Below, in pieces: positions 6,984 to 12,842 of a stretch of DNA of 19,274 bases. This DNA is from JBBTRN01 sp038065175. GTDB taxonomy: Bacteria > Patescibacteriota > Doudnabacteria > UBA920. Where the stretch lies: assembly GCA_038065175.1 (NCBI GenBank), contig JBBTRN010000030.1:1-19274 (forward strand), read 5' to 3'. Numbering within the stretch: position 1 is the first letter of the stretch; each line of letters starts with the position of its first letter. A program made the translations under genes and the position numbers. The notes beneath the pieces are model-generated. The model saw nothing but the letters and a program-made list of their open reading frames with translations, was not told the DNA's origin and made no database searches.

Positions 6984-7328
6984 TTATTTAAGCGACTGCG
7001 CGAGTTTGTCAAAGACTTGCGGGTACTGTACGGCAATTTCGCTTAGCATTTTGCGGTTTAAGGCAATATTTTCTTTTTTAAGTTTACTCGCGAATTTGCT
7101 CCAGGTTGTGCCGTTTTCTCTAAGAGCCGCGCCGGTCCTCACCAGCCATAAGGCCCTAAAATCCCTTTTGCGGTTTCTGCGGTCGCGGTAAGAGTAAGTA
7201 TCAGCTTTCAGCAGGGCTTCCCTGGCCAAAGGAAAGTTAGTTGACCTGCGGTTCATGAAGCCCTTGGCTCTTTTGAGAAGATTTTTTCTTCGTTTATGCG
7301 CAGCAACGCCGCGTTTGATTCTTGTCAT
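6984..7328 (-). CDS. rplT: 50S ribosomal protein bL20
   Basis: 115 aa from the ATG at 7328-7326, giving the standard start MTRIKRGVAAHKRRK; an in-frame ATG five codons upstream (7343) would add MSLFF, which the family does not have. The highly basic N-terminal arm, the RRSTNFPLAREALLKADTYSYRDRRNRKRDFRALW region and the C-terminal globular part (LNRKMLSEIAVQYPQVFDKL) are typical. bL20 binds 23S rRNA early in 50S assembly. It is the last gene of infC-rpmI-rplT, a conserved bacterial order. L20-mediated autocontrol known from enterobacteria cannot be recognised here. Confidence 0.97.
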   Translation of the reverse strand: MTRIKRGVAAHKRRKNLLKRAKGFMNRRSTNFPLAREALLKADTYSYRDRRNRKRDFRALWLVRTGAALRENGTTWSKFASKLKKENIALNRKMLSEIAVQYPQVFDKLAQSLK

Positions 7329-7344
7329 AAAAAATAGCGACACT

Positions 7345-7405
7345 AATCCCCGAATACATCCGAATTATCCGAATTCGGGTCATTAGGGTTTAATTTGTAG
7401 ATTCG
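7345..7405. repeat. Degenerate CCGAAT/ATTCGG array between rpmI and rplT
   Basis: Words CCCCGAAT, TCCGAAT, TCCGAAT and ATTCGGGT, then GATTCGGGT, lie within about 60 bases, giving inverted CCCGAAT/ATTCGGG pairs that can fold. It occupies most of the gap between two genes that are usually adjacent. It is the same style as the arrays at 10354-10467 and 12765-12823, with different words. Confidence 0.55.
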
Positions 7406-7415
7406 GGTCGGTTAA

Positions 7416-7610
7416 TTATTTGTACGGTATTAATGATTTTAACTTATTATGGCTTTTGTGCAAAACCAGATCTCTGCGTTTGTTCTTGGTAATTTTTCCG
7501 GAATCCCGGGAATTAAAATGATCCTGCCCGGCAGACCTGGCAATGAGTTTGCCCCGCTTGGTTTTTTTTATCCGTTTAGCAGTTCCCTGGTGGGTTTTGA
7601 CTTTAGGCAT
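7416..7610 (-). CDS. rpmI: 50S ribosomal protein bL35
   Basis: 64 aa, the normal length. It starts MPKVKTHQGTAKRIKKTKRGK and continues with GQDHFNSRDSGKITKNKRRDL, matching the bL35 pattern of a basic, glycine-containing protein. It is a late-assembling 50S subunit protein. It lies between infC and rplT on the same strand. No Shine-Dalgarno motif precedes the ATG (upstream bases AATTAATTT). Confidence 0.95.
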   Translation of the reverse strand: MPKVKTHQGTAKRIKKTKRGKLIARSAGQDHFNSRDSGKITKNKRRDLVLHKSHNKLKSLIPYK

Positions 7611-7669
7611 AAATTAATTGAACAAAATTTAAAAAATTGACATAATTGTATTCAGTTGCAGGATAATTT

Positions 7670-7704
7670 TGTCATTTTTATTTAATTTTGTCATTTTTGT
7701 CAAT
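7670..7704. promoter_or_regulatory. TGTCATT array between infC and rpmI
   Basis: TGTCATT at 7670-7676 and 7689-7695 and a near copy TGTCAAT at 7698-7704 lie between the infC stop and the rpmI start. On the minus strand the surrounding bases closely resemble the leader of the gene at 4810 (AATGACAAAA, TTAAATAAA, AATGACAAAA). It may be a dispersed AT-rich repeat or a shared binding site. Confidence 0.4.
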
Positions 7705-8211
7705 TTATTTGCTTGGCGCTATGGTTAAGGAAAAGGTTCCGCCCATCCTTTTCATGGGCATATCTACGCGGAAAGCATGTTTAAGCATTTTAAGAAAATT
7801 TTCCAACTGCTGTCTGGCTAAGTCGGGGAAAGCCTGTTCCCGGCCGCGCATCCTTAGTTCTATTCTTACTATGTCGCCTTCGGTTAGGAATTCGTCAATT
7901 TTTTTTCCCTTGACTTCCATGTCATGGGTGCTAATGCGCGTAGACAGCCAGATTGTTTTAACTTCAGTCTTTTTTACTTTTTTCTTTGCTTCGCTTTCCG
8001 CCTTTTTTTGCTGGTACTTGAATTTTGCGTAGTCGATTATTTTACAGACAGGAGGCTGGGCGTTGGGAGCGACTTCAATCAAATCAAGCCCGTTTTCATT
8101 CGCGAGCTCCATGGCTTTTTTTAATGGCATTATGCCAAGCTGCTGACCGTCCTCTGTAATTACGCGGACTTCTGTAGCCCTAATTTGTAGGTTTAATCTT
8201 ACTTTTAACAC
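7705..8211 (-). CDS. infC: Translation initiation factor IF-3
   Basis: 168 aa from a GTG at 8211-8209. The protein begins almost directly with the family's first conserved stretch (RLNLQIRATEVRVI, then GQQLGIMPLKKAM), so no longer N-terminal extension is needed. The N domain (to about 75) includes DLIEVAPNAQPPVCKIIDYAKFKYQ; a Lys-rich linker follows; the C domain contains TRISTHDMEVK, FLTEGDIVRIELRMRGREQ and the terminal MKRMGGTFSLTIAPSK. IF-3 binds the 30S subunit and checks initiator tRNA pairing. A rare start codon is known for infC in other bacteria (AUU in E. coli) and supports autoregulation there; here it is GTG with no Shine-Dalgarno sequence. A near-consensus promoter lies just upstream. 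Confidence 0.96.
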   Translation of the reverse strand: MLKVRLNLQIRATEVRVITEDGQQLGIMPLKKAMELANENGLDLIEVAPNAQPPVCKIIDYAKFKYQQKKAESEAKKKVKKTEVKTIWLSTRISTHDMEVKGKKIDEFLTEGDIVRIELRMRGREQAFPDLARQQLENFLKMLKHAFRVDMPMKRMGGTFSLTIAPSK

Positions 8212-8239
8212 TAAGGTTTATTGTATTTTTACTTGTTAA

Positions 8240-8268
8240 AGTATAGAGCAAGATGGTTGCAGTGTCAA
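8240..8268 (-). promoter_or_regulatory. Strong promoter of infC-rpmI-rplT
   Basis: On the minus strand a perfect TTGACA (8268-8263) and TATACT (8245-8240) are 17 bases apart. The predicted start lies near 8233, about 22 bases ahead of the GTG. Confidence 0.85.
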
Positions 8269-8282
8269 TGCAGTGTATAGGT

Positions 8283-8757
8283 TGATACCGATATACGGAA
8301 AATTTAACACGGATGATACTGACAATACTGATTCTAATCTTTCCAATTATCTATTTTGACAATTCTTTTAGGTTTTATGTATTTTCCCCTGAAATTTACT
8401 AAAATAGCTAATTTATAGCCAGTTTGCTGTAAATATCTCTGTGTTTGATAGTAGTCTTCTTTGGTCAGAATTCTTTTGGCTTTAAACTCAAGCACAACTT
8501 TTATTTTCCACTACAATATCTAAAATGTTGCCCGAGTCGCCAATTCTTTTTTCTTTTTCTACTCCCATTCCTTTTTCAGTAAATATTCTCACGGCTGTAT
8601 CAACATATTGTTTTTCTCTGGCATAGGGTCCTAGTTCTTTATGGGTATTAAATAAAACGCCATTTATTTTATAGGTTAAGTCTTCATAAATTAAACCCTG
8701 TTTTTTTGGATCTGTATTGTCCGTATAATCAGTATTCATATCTGTATATCGGTATCA
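8283..8757. mobile_element. GxxExxY unit with inverted-repeat ends
   Basis: TGATACCGATATAC at 8283-8296 is repeated perfectly inverted at 8744-8757. Inside these ends AATACTGATT (8324-8333) is matched by AATCAGTATT (8727-8736). The arms as a whole are about 50 bases of degenerate GATAC/TACTGA words, and they enclose only the broken GxxExxY gene. The right end lies two bases from the transporter stop codon. The layout resembles a small mobile or formerly mobile unit, but no transposase is present; movement is inferred. Confidence 0.5.
8334..8739 (-). pseudogene. GxxExxY family protein, frameshifted
   Basis: The first part (8739-8488) encodes GLIYEDLTYKINGVLFNTHKELG, then the REKQYVD subtype of the GxxExxY motif and GDSGNILDIVVENK, and then stops early. 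Shifting frame by one base at the T run 8499-8502 (AAAA on the coding strand) restores the expected C-terminal half: VVLEFKAKRILTKEDYYQTQ, then RYLQQTGYKLAILVNFRG and a tail ending in WKD before a TAG at 8334-8336. Joined, the two parts give about 134 aa, close to the usual family length. Function in the family is unknown; a nuclease-like fold has been suggested. One extra base could be a real mutation, a sequencing error in a homopolymer, or less likely programmed frameshifting. The N terminus (MNTDYTDNTD) is encoded by the repeat arm itself. Confidence 0.8.
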
Positions 8758-8759
8758 TA

Positions 8760-10133
8760 CTATATTAATAAAGAAGCAATCGCCGCTGTACCTACAACAA
8801 TCATAATTATTGTAATTAGCCAACCTATGGTTTTTGCAAGCCGTCCGCTGGCTAAACTACCCATAATTTTTTTGTTCCCGCCCATGTCTACTATTAAAAT
8901 AAGGATTAGAGGCGCCACCAAACCGTTTAAAACCGCGGAGTAGATTAAGGCCTTTATTGGATCAAGTCCGGTAAAGTTTAGCAAAAGCCCGAAAATTACC
9001 GAGATGATAATAATTCCGTAGAAAGCGGTAGCTTGTTTGAGTTTTCGATACAATCCCTGTTTAAAGCCAAAGGCTTCGCTTAGGGCGTAAGAGGCGCTAC
9101 CGGCTAAAACAGGCACGGCTAAAAGTCCGGTGCCAATAATCCCTGCGGTAAAAAGTAAAAAGGCATACTCGCCTCCAAAGGGTTTTAAGGCTAAGGCGGC
9201 TTCTGCTGCTGTGCTTATGTTGGTAATCCCGTTTTGGTAAAGTGTTGCCGCACAGGCGACTATAATAAAAAACATTACCAGGTTGGAAAAAAACATGCCA
9301 AACCAGACATCGATGCGCATTTTTTTTATTTCAGCCGGCGTAGTTATGGCTTGGCGCTGTTTGATGGTGGTTTTGCCCGCCAGAATTTCTTCTTCTACTT
9401 CCTGTGAAGTTTGCCAAAAAAATAAATAGGGGGAGATGGTGGTGCCTAAAATTGCGCAGACCATAAAAATTTGTTCTTTTCCGAAGCTGAATTTTGGCCA
9501 AAAGGCGTGTTTAATTAGCTCCAATCCGTTTAGATTAAGCAAGAGCGCGCTTAAGATATAAGAGACTAAAATTAGCGCCAACCATTTTAAATATTTAGCG
9601 TATCTGGCGTAAGGGGAAAAGATTTGCAAGACCAGGCTTAAAAAAGCAAAGCTTACGACCAGCCAGCTAAAATCGATTTTGGGGCTTAAGAGCTTGACTG
9701 CGCTGGCCATGGCGCCCAAATTGGCGCCAATGTTAAAAGTGTTGGCAACAAACAGCGAGCCTGCGCATAAATATAAGACCCAAGGACTGTAGTGCCGGCG
9801 GATGTTGCCGGCAAGACCCCTCCCTGTGACCATCCCTATTCGCGCGCACATTTCCTGGACAACAGCCATAAAGGGGAAAGTAAAGGCCGAGAGCCAGGCT
9901 AAACTAAATCCAAATTTAGCCCCGGCCTGGCTATAGGTGGCTATGCCAGAAGGGTCATCGTCAGCAGCTCCAGTGGTAAGGCCTGGGCCTAAATTATTCC
10001 AAAATTGGCCGGCTTTATTAAGCCCGCTTTTTTGACCAAGGCTTTTGGCAAAATCACCCGTGATTTCCAAGGTTTTATTCAGGGTTACGGCTGGGGCGCC
10101 AAAGAATTTTTCTGCAAATTGTTTTTTCTTCAC
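8760..10133 (-). CDS. Nramp-family divalent metal transporter
   Basis: 457 aa with about eleven hydrophobic helices, so an inner-membrane carrier. It starts at a GTG (10133-10131). The first helix carries GPGLTTGAADDDPSGIATY (residues 49-67), the position of the Nramp DPGN metal-site motif. The sixth helix carries GTTISPYLFFW (230-240), where classical Nramp has MPH. The cation-selecting methionine and following histidine are thus absent and DPGN is DPSG. This variant is common in bacterial relatives annotated as Mn/Fe or divalent-cation transporters; specificity may differ from MntH, and Mg-transporting relatives exist. A roughly 45-residue N-terminal extension precedes helix 1. It has its own promoter, and a repeat unit follows its stop. 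Confidence 0.88.
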   Translation of the reverse strand: MKKKQFAEKFFGAPAVTLNKTLEITGDFAKSLGQKSGLNKAGQFWNNLGPGLTTGAADDDPSGIATYSQAGAKFGFSLAWLSAFTFPFMAVVQEMCARIGMVTGRGLAGNIRRHYSPWVLYLCAGSLFVANTFNIGANLGAMASAVKLLSPKIDFSWLVVSFAFLSLVLQIFSPYARYAKYLKWLALILVSYILSALLLNLNGLELIKHAFWPKFSFGKEQIFMVCAILGTTISPYLFFWQTSQEVEEEILAGKTTIKQRQAITTPAEIKKMRIDVWFGMFFSNLVMFFIIVACAATLYQNGITNISTAAEAALALKPFGGEYAFLLFTAGIIGTGLLAVPVLAGSASYALSEAFGFKQGLYRKLKQATAFYGIIIISVIFGLLLNFTGLDPIKALIYSAVLNGLVAPLILILIVDMGGNKKIMGSLASGRLAKTIGWLITIIMIVVGTAAIASLLI

Positions 10134-10172
10134 TTGGGGATTTTTGTGTCTTTTAGATAGGATTGCTACCTA

Positions 10173-10181
10173 ATTATAACA
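10173..10181 (-). promoter_or_regulatory. Extended -10 promoter of the transporter gene
   Basis: On the minus strand TGTTATAAT is a consensus extended -10 (TATAAT at 10178-10173). The -35 region is poor. The predicted leader is about 30 bases. Confidence 0.6.
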
Positions 10182-10241
10182 TTATTTTAGTCGCTTGTGG
10201 ATTAGTAAAAAAATAGCCTTTTTAGAGAGCAATTTACCCCC

Positions 10242-10271
10242 TTGACCTAGGGCAGGAGGGTTTGTTATCCT
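10242..10271 (+). promoter_or_regulatory. Promoter of the pyr leader
   Basis: TTGACC (10242-10247), 18-base spacer, TATCCT (10266-10271) preceded by TG at 10263-10264 (extended -10). The predicted start is near 10278, almost at the first leader ATG (10279). Confidence 0.6.
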
Positions 10272-10278
10272 TGTTAAG

Positions 10279-10323
10279 ATGAATTACAGGAATAAAAAGT
10301 AAATGTCAAAACCCCGCCCTTAA
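10279..10323 (+). other. Two tandem leader mini-ORFs ahead of pyrC
   Basis: ATG at 10279 opens a 7-codon frame (MNYRNKK) ending TAA at 10300-10302. The very next base starts ATG (10303), a 6-codon frame (MSKPRP) ending TAA at 10321-10323. The second frame runs through the 5' arm of the terminator hairpin and stops in its loop, so a ribosome translating it would block hairpin formation. Expression is not shown; short frames can arise by chance. Confidence 0.35.
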
Positions 10324-10346
10324 CAGGGAGCCGGGGTTATTTTTTT
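10310..10346 (+). terminator. Intrinsic terminator or attenuator upstream of pyrC
   Basis: AACCCCG (10310-10316) pairs with CGGGGTT (10332-10338), with an inner CCCT/AGGG pairing, followed by ATTTTTTT. The gene to the left runs the other way, so the only rightward transcript to stop is one from the promoter at 10242. It is therefore either a pyr operon attenuator or the end of a roughly 65-base small RNA. Confidence 0.75.
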
Positions 10347-10353
10347 ATAAGAA

Positions 10354-10467
10354 ATCGAATTTACGAATGGAACGAATCTGCGAATGCTCTGCGAATCCAC
10401 GAATGGGGTTCAGATAAATTCGTAGTTTCGTAGGGATTCGTTGATTCGTCTAATTCGTAGATTCGAT
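10354..10467. repeat. Long imperfect hairpin of ACGAAT words before pyrC
   Basis: The left arm (10354-10404) is built of ATCGAAT, TACGAAT, AACGAAT, TGCGAAT, TGCGAAT and CACGAAT. The right arm (10418-10467) is nearly its reverse complement, ending GTAGATTCGAT. The arms match at roughly three quarters of positions around a 13-base loop. It ends five bases before the pyrC ATG, so the folded RNA would sit against the start codon. No ribosome binding site is visible. Confidence 0.75.
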
Positions 10468-10472
10468 GTATT

Positions 10473-11753
10473 ATGCTCACCATAGAAGGCCAAATCATTA
10501 ATGACAACAGGACTTTTCGTGGCCGGGTTGAAATTGGCGATGATGGCATTATCACGAAAGTTTCCGAGCCCACTGGGGCCTCTGACATTGTGCTCGATGA
10601 AGAACTGCTTTTTCCAGGCTTTGTGGATTTACATGTCCATGCCAGGGAGTGCGCTGACCATTCGCAGGATTACAAAGAAGATTTTACGACAGCCGGAGAA
10701 GCAGCCATAAACGGCGGGGTGACGGCGTTTATGGATATGCCCAATAATTCGGTGCCACCTATTGACGTGAGCAGTTATGAAGAAAAAAAACAGCTGGTAA
10801 AAAAAGCAGCGGTTGAGATTGTGCTCTATGCCGCCATGACGCCAAATTCCGCGCCCTTATCTTTTCCCGTTCCTTACAAAGCTTTTACCACTAAATCAGT
10901 GGGCGATACTTTTTTCAGTTCCCTTGCAGATTTAGAAAAAGCAGCTGAAAAGTACGCAAATCAGAGTGTGAGTTTCCACTGCGAAGACCCGGAAATAATT
11001 CGCGCCAATCAAGACGAGCCTACTCACAGCAAACAGCGGCCGGCGGAAGCGGAAATTTTGGCCATTGATTTTGTTTTAAAGCTTATTGAAAAATACCATA
11101 TCCAAGGAAAAATCTGTCACTTGTCGACAAGACGAGGGTTAGAGAAAATTGTTGAGGCAAGAAACAAAGGGGTAAATGTGACTTGTGAGGTTACGCCGCA
11201 CCATTTGTATTTTGACGAGTCGTCGAGTTTTCAAATGAACCCCGTTAGAAGTCACTCTCAAGAAGCAGAGACTGCGGATGCGCCAAAGGCGCATCCGACC
11301 TCTAACAGGGTGAACCCCCCGTTAAGATTAAGAGAAGATCGGCTGGCTCTGATTACCAGTTTGAAAAATGGTGAGATTGATTATTTAGCTACAGACCACG
11401 CGCCTCATACCAGAGCGGAAAGGGAAAAGGGTATTTCCGGACTGCCCCTTTTGGACACCTATGGGCCATTTACCTCTTGGCTTATGGCAGAGCATAAATT
11501 TACGCCCCAAGACATAGCTCGTGTATGCAGTTTTAATCCTGGCAAATTCATTAACCAATTCGCTTCATATAAATTTGGCAGGATTGAACCGGGGTTTATA
11601 GGCAGTTTAACTGTTATTGATATGCGCAATCCGGTTAAGATCGACAAAACCATGCTTAAAACTAAGTGCCACTGGTCGCCCTTTGAAGGCGTAAGATTTC
11701 CGGGAAGAGTAAAATTTACTATTGTTAAAGGTAAAATATGCAAGGAAACTTAA
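10473..11753 (+). CDS. pyrC: Dihydroorotase
   Basis: 426 aa. A cyclic amidohydrolase that interconverts carbamoyl-aspartate and dihydroorotate in UMP synthesis. Metal and active-site motifs: DLHVHARE (H54, H56, R58), YKEDF (67-71), GGVTAFMDMPN (81-91), a possible carboxylated lysine at K136, SFHCED (H169), ICHLSTRRG (H216), TCEVTPHHL (237-245), VNPPLR (280-285), ATDHAPHTR (D308) and the C-terminal HWSPFEG. Residues about 255-279 are an extra segment between TPHHL and NPPLR, encoded by a palindromic repeat (11240-11310), in frame and apparently tolerated. First gene of pyrC-carA-carB-pyrB; its end overlaps carA by 16 bases. The ATG at 10473 gives a normal N-terminal beta-sandwich (LTIEGQIIND). 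Expression may be set by the leader terminator. Confidence 0.93.
   Translation: MLTIEGQIINDNRTFRGRVEIGDDGIITKVSEPTGASDIVLDEELLFPGFVDLHVHARECADHSQDYKEDFTTAGEAAINGGVTAFMDMPNNSVPPIDVSSYEEKKQLVKKAAVEIVLYAAMTPNSAPLSFPVPYKAFTTKSVGDTFFSSLADLEKAAEKYANQSVSFHCEDPEIIRANQDEPTHSKQRPAEAEILAIDFVLKLIEKYHIQGKICHLSTRRGLEKIVEARNKGVNVTCEVTPHHLYFDESSSFQMNPVRSHSQEAETADAPKAHPTSNRVNPPLRLREDRLALITSLKNGEIDYLATDHAPHTRAEREKGISGLPLLDTYGPFTSWLMAEHKFTPQDIARVCSFNPGKFINQFASYKFGRIEPGFIGSLTVIDMRNPVKIDKTMLKTKCHWSPFEGVRFPGRVKFTIVKGKICKET
11240..11310. repeat. Palindromic repeat inserted in frame in pyrC
   Basis: Outer arms CCCGTTAGAAGTC (11241-11253) and GACCTCTAACAGGG (11297-11310) pair with one mismatch and one bulge. Inside is a perfect 10-bp hairpin (11275-11284 with 11288-11297, loop AAA: CGGATGCGCC/GGCGCATCCG). 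The insert is about 25 codons, keeps frame and falls in a loop of the enzyme. From memory, peptides such as NPVRS and TSNR from related repeats are seen in other Patescibacteria proteins. The behaviour resembles Rickettsia palindromic elements. Confidence 0.75.
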
Positions 11754-12775
11754 AATTACAATCAGGCCTGGAGTTTATTGGTGAATCTTTTGGCGCGGAT
11801 AAATCTATTTCTGGCGAGCTTGTCTTTGCCACCGGCATGGTCGGGTACCCGGAAGCGCTTACAGACCCTTCCTTTAAGGGCCAAATTTTAGTTATGACAT
11901 ATCCGCTGATTGGAAATTACGGCGTACCTGATAGGAAATTTTGGGAATCGGATAAAATACAGGTCAGCGGGTTGATAGTCAGCAACTACATAGACACCCC
12001 GTCGCATTTTGCTTCCAAGTCGACTTTGGCAAAGTGGCTGAAACAAGAACGGATTCCGGCATTGGAAATTAAAGACACTCGGATGATAGCCAAACATTTG
12101 GCGGAAAAAGGCTCAAGTTTGGGGAAATTGGCATTCGATACAATAGAAAGAGGTTTTGAAGATCCAAATTTAAGGAATTTAGTCTCAGAAGTTTCGGTAA
12201 AAAAACCTAAAATTGTGGGTAAGGGTAAAAAAACCGTGGTGCTAATCGATTGCGGAACAAAGCGCAATATTATCCGGGAGCTGGAGTCGCGAGGCGTAAA
12301 AATTTTAATTGTTCCTTGGGATATGGATTTTAAGAAAATAAAAATTAAATACCACGGCGTGGTGGTTTCGAACGGACCCGGGGATCCGAAAATGGCCGGC
12401 GCCACCATAAGTACGGTAAAAAATTTGCTAAAAAAGAAACAACCAATTCTCGGGATTTGTTTAGGCAACCAAATTTTGGCTTTGTCCGCCGGCGGTGATA
12501 CCTATAAATTAAAATTTGGCCATAGGAGTCAAAATCAGCCTTGTCTTTTGTTAGGCACTAGAAAATGTTTTTTGACTACCCAGAATCACGGCTTTGCGGT
12601 GGGTAAAATTCCTCAAGGCTTTAGAGCCTGGTTTGTAAACGCTAACGACGGCACCAACGAAGGTATTATCCATAAGACCTTGCCGTTTATGTCCGTACAG
12701 TTCCACCCGGAAAGCAGTCCCGGCCCTATGGATACAGCTTGGGTGTTCGATGAATTCATTCGGAAAATCGGATGA
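11738..12775 (+). CDS. carA: Carbamoyl-phosphate synthase small (glutaminase) subunit
   Basis: 345 aa. Releases ammonia from glutamine for CarB. The N-terminal CPSase_sm domain has VFATGMVGYPEALTDPS (29-45) and TYPLIGNYG. The class I glutamine amidotransferase domain (from about 165) has SNGPGDP (211-217), the nucleophile in GICLGNQ (C241), QNHGFAV and SVQFHPE (H323, E325), so the catalytic triad is complete. GNQ replaces the usual GHQ after the cysteine. Phrases such as NQPCLL, CFLTTQNHGFAV and NANDGTNEGI fit the animal CAD glutaminase domain better than E. coli CarA (comparison from memory). The ATG overlaps the end of pyrC, with a weak AAAGGT upstream, so translational coupling is likely. 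The gap to carB holds an imperfect inverted repeat. Confidence 0.95.
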   Translation: MQGNLKLQSGLEFIGESFGADKSISGELVFATGMVGYPEALTDPSFKGQILVMTYPLIGNYGVPDRKFWESDKIQVSGLIVSNYIDTPSHFASKSTLAKWLKQERIPALEIKDTRMIAKHLAEKGSSLGKLAFDTIERGFEDPNLRNLVSEVSVKKPKIVGKGKKTVVLIDCGTKRNIIRELESRGVKILIVPWDMDFKKIKIKYHGVVVSNGPGDPKMAGATISTVKNLLKKKQPILGICLGNQILALSAGGDTYKLKFGHRSQNQPCLLLGTRKCFLTTQNHGFAVGKIPQGFRAWFVNANDGTNEGIIHKTLPFMSVQFHPESSPGPMDTAWVFDEFIRKIG

Positions 12776-12823
12776 ATCAGAAGTCGGAAGAATCGGTATT
12801 AGATTTTCTGATTTTCTCGATTT
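12765..12823. repeat. Imperfect inverted repeat spanning the carA end
   Basis: AAATCGGATGAATCAGAA (12765-12782) and TTCTGATTTTCTCGATTT (12806-12823) are inverted copies matching at 14 of 18 positions, with more ATCGG/GATTTTC words around. The left arm includes the carA stop codon (12773-12775). Same style as the arrays at 7345 and 10354. Confidence 0.5.
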
Positions 12824-12842
12824 TTTTGAAAATATTTTATAA

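Noticed and set aside
7326..7343. Upstream ATG of rplT (7343)
   Set aside because: It would add MSLFF before the universally short N terminus; the ATG at 7328 gives the family start.
10260..10472. PyrR-binding leader or a known riboswitch
   Set aside because: No sequence resembling the PyrR binding loop or a known aptamer core was seen.
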